Source: Candidatus Leucobacter sulfamidivorax (GTDB taxonomy: Bacteria > Actinomycetota > Actinomycetes > Actinomycetales > Microbacteriaceae). From it: a DNA stretch of 64,000 bases. How positions within the stretch are numbered: position 1 is the stretch's first letter; each line of letters starts with the position of its first letter. Positions 61,889 through 64,000 of the stretch are shown piece by piece. The notes beneath the pieces are model-generated. The model searched no databases. It saw only the letters and a list, made by a program, of their open reading frames with translations, and was not told the origin of the DNA. Where the stretch lies: NCBI GenBank assembly GCA_016771945.1, contig QZLF01000001.1:310001-374000 (forward strand), given 5' to 3'. The translations under genes and the position numbers were made by a program.

Positions 61889-63014
61889 CGGGGGCCTTCG
61901 CCCCGCGCTTCGGCGGCCCCGCGATCGCGCTGCCGAGGGCCGTCAGCACGAAGAGCAGGAGGGCCGCGACCCCCATCGCGCCGCCCAGGGTGAAGGCGAG
62001 GGGGACGCCGAGGCCGTCGCCGATCCAGATGCGCACCACGAGGCTCGCGTGCAGCAGCGCCGCGGGCGCCCAGAAGGCCGCGCGGTACGGCAGCGAGATG
62101 TGCAGGATCGCGGGCAGGATCGTCGTCGCGTGCGCCATGATCATCGACATCACGAAGCCGAGCAGCACGGCGTGGGTCACGGTGTCGTAGGCGCGCTGCG
62201 AGGCGGGGAATCCGAAGAGCAGCGTGGCGCCGGCCACGGCGAGCCAGAAGTAGCCGCCGAGCATGCAGGCCGCCATGAAGCGGGTCGCGCCCGCGGCGTG
62301 GATGGTGCGGCGCGCGACGTCGTGCCGCACGAGCCACACCACGAGCGCGAGGAGGGCCGCGCCCAGCGCGATCGCCCCGATCTGCGCGTTCGCGAGGAGG
62401 ATCAGCAGGGCCACGACCACGAGGCAGGCGTGCACGAGCAGGCGGGTGCCCGCTCGCGGGCCCATGGCGATCGAGGCGAGCTCCACCCGCTCGGCGGCGA
62501 TCGTGAGCACGAGGAAGCAGAGCAGCCAGGGGGTGATGAGGGGCATGGCCGTGCCGGCCGTCCAGAGGATCGCTGCGGCGAGCCCGAGGCCCGCCGCGAG
62601 CATCTGCACGAGCAGCTGGGCGTCGTAGCGACGCAGCCAGAGCGGGATGTAGAGGAGGGTGAGCGCCGCCGTGCCCGCGATGAGCGCGATCTTCGCGACG
62701 AGGAGCGGCACCGCGTCGAAGAGCATGAGCAGCCCCGCGAGCCCGAGCAGGGCGGGCGCGGCGTAGCCGTACCAGCGGCGCAGCGCGGTCGCGCGCTCGA
62801 GGGAGATGAGCGTGGCGACGAAGCCGAGCACGAGCAGCATGCCGTGGGTCTCGGCCAGCCGGGAGACGGAGATCGGCGCGGGCAGGCCGAGCAGCAGCAG
62901 GGCCGCGTCGAGCCCCCCGAGCAGGCAGAGGCCCGCCGGCAGCATCCAGAGCAGCCGCAGCGAGGGGCGTCGCCGGGTGCCGGTGGCCTGCACGGGGGCG
63001 GCGTCGGCGCTCAT
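61881..63014 (-). CDS. Polytopic membrane protein next to nitrite reductase (possibly NnrS-related)
   Basis: A 377-residue protein with about ten or eleven membrane segments, starting at ATG 63014, which overlaps the regulator's stop. Its end overlaps the nitrite reductase start by 8 bases. Conserved-looking His residues occur in helices (SRLAETHGMLLVLGFVATL, MIMAHATTILPAILHI), reminiscent of haem-copper/NnrS-like proteins. I cannot assign it firmly. Coupling to the nitrite reductase gene suggests NO or electron handling. Confidence 0.7.
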   Translation of the reverse strand: MSADAAPVQATGTRRRPSLRLLWMLPAGLCLLGGLDAALLLLGLPAPISVSRLAETHGMLLVLGFVATLISLERATALRRWYGYAAPALLGLAGLLMLFDAVPLLVAKIALIAGTAALTLLYIPLWLRRYDAQLLVQMLAAGLGLAAAILWTAGTAMPLITPWLLCFLVLTIAAERVELASIAMGPRAGTRLLVHACLVVVALLILLANAQIGAIALGAALLALVVWLVRHDVARRTIHAAGATRFMAACMLGGYFWLAVAGATLLFGFPASQRAYDTVTHAVLLGFVMSMIMAHATTILPAILHISLPYRAAFWAPAALLHASLVVRIWIGDGLGVPLAFTLGGAMGVAALLLFVLTALGSAIAGPPKRGAKAPDA

Positions 63015-63754
63015 GCGGCGATCCGCAGCCGCAGCGTGCACTGTCCGGGGGCGGTGAAGGGGAGCAGGACGGATCCGCCGTCGCGCGCGCCCACGGCCTC
63101 GAGCACGCCCGCGACCATGCCCAGGTGCACCGCGCAGACGACGTCCGGGTGCTTCGCGGCCGCCTCGACGAGGGGGCACTGGCGCAGCACGAGGGCGCCG
63201 GCTGCCGATGCGTCGACCTCGGGAGAGCCGGGTGCGTCTGCGGGTGCGGGCGCGGGCGCGGGCGCGAAGCCCTGATCCCGCATCGCCTCGACGACCGCGC
63301 GCTCGGCCTCCTGCCGGGTGCGCGCCGCGGGCAGCTGCGCACCGAGGGCGAGGCCCCAGGAGCGGCCGGCCTCGCGGGCGTCGCGCGCCGGGTCCCGGCT
63401 CACCCGCGCGAGCGACTCCGCCAGCACCCCCGCGAGCTCGGCGTAGGGCGTCGCGGCGTCGCGGCGCTTCGCGCTCCACAGCCAGGAGGGGCGCCCCTTC
63501 GCGTCGCGCTGCTCGCGGGTGCGATCCAGGTAGCCGTCCTCCCAGAGCGCGGTGACGTGCCCGCGGATCGTGTTGTCGTGCCACCCGGTCGCCCGCGCGA
63601 GCGACGCGATCGAGGTCGGCGCGCCCTGCGCCTCGATCAGGTGCAGCAGGGCCTCGCGGGTCGGCGAGTGCACGCGACCGGTCGAGGACCGTCGGTGCGC
63701 GGGCGGGGCCGGACGATCCGCGGCGGGGCGATCCGCTTTCGCGATGTTTTCCAC
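63011..63754 (-). CDS. Winged-helix regulator with SufR-like cysteines
   Basis: A 247-residue regulator starting at GTG 63754; a TACACT -10-like element (63767-63762) puts the transcript start at this codon, so it may be leaderless. The helix-turn-helix is TREALLHLIEAQGAPTSIAS with ATGWHDNTIRGHVTALWEDG. The C terminus holds three Cys in QCPLVEAAAK, DVVCAVHLGM and GQCTLRL, the pattern of [4Fe-4S] sensors of the SufR/COG2345 type. It is the first gene of the nitrite reductase operon and divergent from the DUF2249 gene, so it probably senses NO, O2 or redox state and controls both. Confidence 0.72.
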   Translation of the reverse strand: MENIAKADRPAADRPAPPAHRRSSTGRVHSPTREALLHLIEAQGAPTSIASLARATGWHDNTIRGHVTALWEDGYLDRTREQRDAKGRPSWLWSAKRRDAATPYAELAGVLAESLARVSRDPARDAREAGRSWGLALGAQLPAARTRQEAERAVVEAMRDQGFAPAPAPAPADAPGSPEVDASAAGALVLRQCPLVEAAAKHPDVVCAVHLGMVAGVLEAVGARDGGSVLLPFTAPGQCTLRLRIAA

Positions 63755-63758
63755 ATGG

Positions 63759-63772
63759 TTTAGTGTAGTAAA
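63759..63772. promoter_or_regulatory. Dyad between regulator and DUF2249 gene
   Basis: TTTAGTGTAGTAAA has perfect 4-bp arms (TTTA...TAAA) and an approximately symmetric core. It overlaps the -10 element of the minus-strand operon and may also contribute to the divergent promoter. It is a candidate operator for the cysteine-containing regulator. Confidence 0.45.
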
Positions 63773-63796
63773 TGATTCGCTCGAGAGGGAGGCGTC

Positions 63797-64000
63797 ATGG
63801 AGAAGGTCGAGATCCACCGCAGTCGCGAGGAGGCGGCGGCGCCCGCGAGCACCGGCTGCGCCTGCGGCGGCCACGACGAGGACCTGCCCGAGGTCGACGT
63901 GCAGACCATCCCGCACGCGGTGCGGCACGCGGCGATCTTCGGCATGCTCGACAGCCTGCGCCCGGGCTTCGGCATCGTGCTCTCGGCCACCCACGACCCG
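63797..64000 (+). CDS. DUF2249 protein, 3' end beyond window
   Basis: The first 68 codons from ATG 63797, after GAGAGGGAGG. The segment VQTIPHAVRHAAIFGMLDSL and GFGIVLSATHDP match the DUF2249 core; a CACGGH Cys/His motif occurs near residue 22. DUF2249 proteins are often found with nitrite/nitric oxide reductase and hemerythrin-like genes, consistent with the neighbouring nitrite reductase operon. Function is unknown. Confidence 0.8.
   Translation, partial: MEKVEIHRSREEAAAPASTGCACGGHDEDLPEVDVQTIPHAVRHAAIFGMLDSLRPGFGIVLSATHDP

Overview
The window looks like a catabolic region from a high-GC Gram-positive bacterium (Actinomycetota), most probably a Leucobacter-like Microbacteriaceae. Supporting signs are the G/C-rich third codon positions, many GTG starts and ATGA/GTGA overlaps, an LPKTG-anchored choice-of-anchor-G surface protein, zinc-free (Cys-pair-lacking) L28/L33/S14 ribosomal proteins, and large intergenic hairpins. 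The genus is an inference. No rRNA, tRNA, insertion sequence or CRISPR array was seen.

Layout. (1) 1-20.5 kb: an aromatic/cyclic-substrate catabolic block. It starts with a fused thiamine-diphosphate E1 dehydrogenase (partial) facing a VOC enzyme, an FCD-GntR regulator, an enoyl-CoA hydratase and a carboxymuconolactone-decarboxylase-like protein. Maleylacetate reductase and hydroxyquinol 1,2-dioxygenase form the lower hydroxyquinol pathway. A frameshifted ribokinase, an SsuABC/NrtABC-type ABC importer, a LysR regulator, an MBL hydrolase, an acyl-CoA-dehydrogenase-fold flavoprotein, an AFMID-like alpha/beta hydrolase, a PucR regulator, an APC permease and a LacI regulator follow. (2) 20.6-27.6 kb: a decayed branched-chain-type binding protein, then a minus-strand meta-cleavage operon (hydratase, acylating acetaldehyde dehydrogenase, hydroxyoxovalerate aldolase, oxalocrotonate decarboxylase, catechol 2,3-dioxygenase, tautomerase) divergent from an IclR regulator. 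(3) 27.8-30.8 kb: an M24 (DddP/Xaa-Pro-dipeptidase-like) protein convergent with an amidase broken by an inverted-copy insertion.

(4) 30.9-41 kb: housekeeping. This holds a zinc/manganese ABC importer with Zur, L-2-hydroxyglutarate oxidase with an SGNH hydrolase, a surface protein, and the rpmB-rpmG-rpsN operon. (5) 41.3-58.5 kb: a second, less familiar catabolic cluster: two flavin-dependent monooxygenases, a type-B carboxylesterase, a sugar-type ABC importer, an IclR regulator, a ThDP enzyme, an aldehyde dehydrogenase, a class II aldolase, then a GAF regulator with an aldehyde dehydrogenase and DUF779 protein. A repeated dyad GATTC-N9-GAATC sits in its promoters and is probably the IclR operator; this is the best candidate for an undescribed pathway. 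(6) 58.7-64 kb: an HU protein, then a copper nitrite reductase fused to a large membrane domain (frameshifted), a polytopic membrane protein, a SufR-like regulator and a partial DUF2249 protein, suggesting nitrite/NO metabolism.

Three otherwise intact genes (ribokinase, meta-pathway hydratase, nitrite reductase) are each exactly one base short, and each loss can be placed in a short G/C run. The amidase carries a 40-base inverted-copy insertion and the binding protein at 20.6 kb has several lesions. The single-base cases may be sequencing errors; the other two look more like real decay, though the amidase could also be an assembly foldback.
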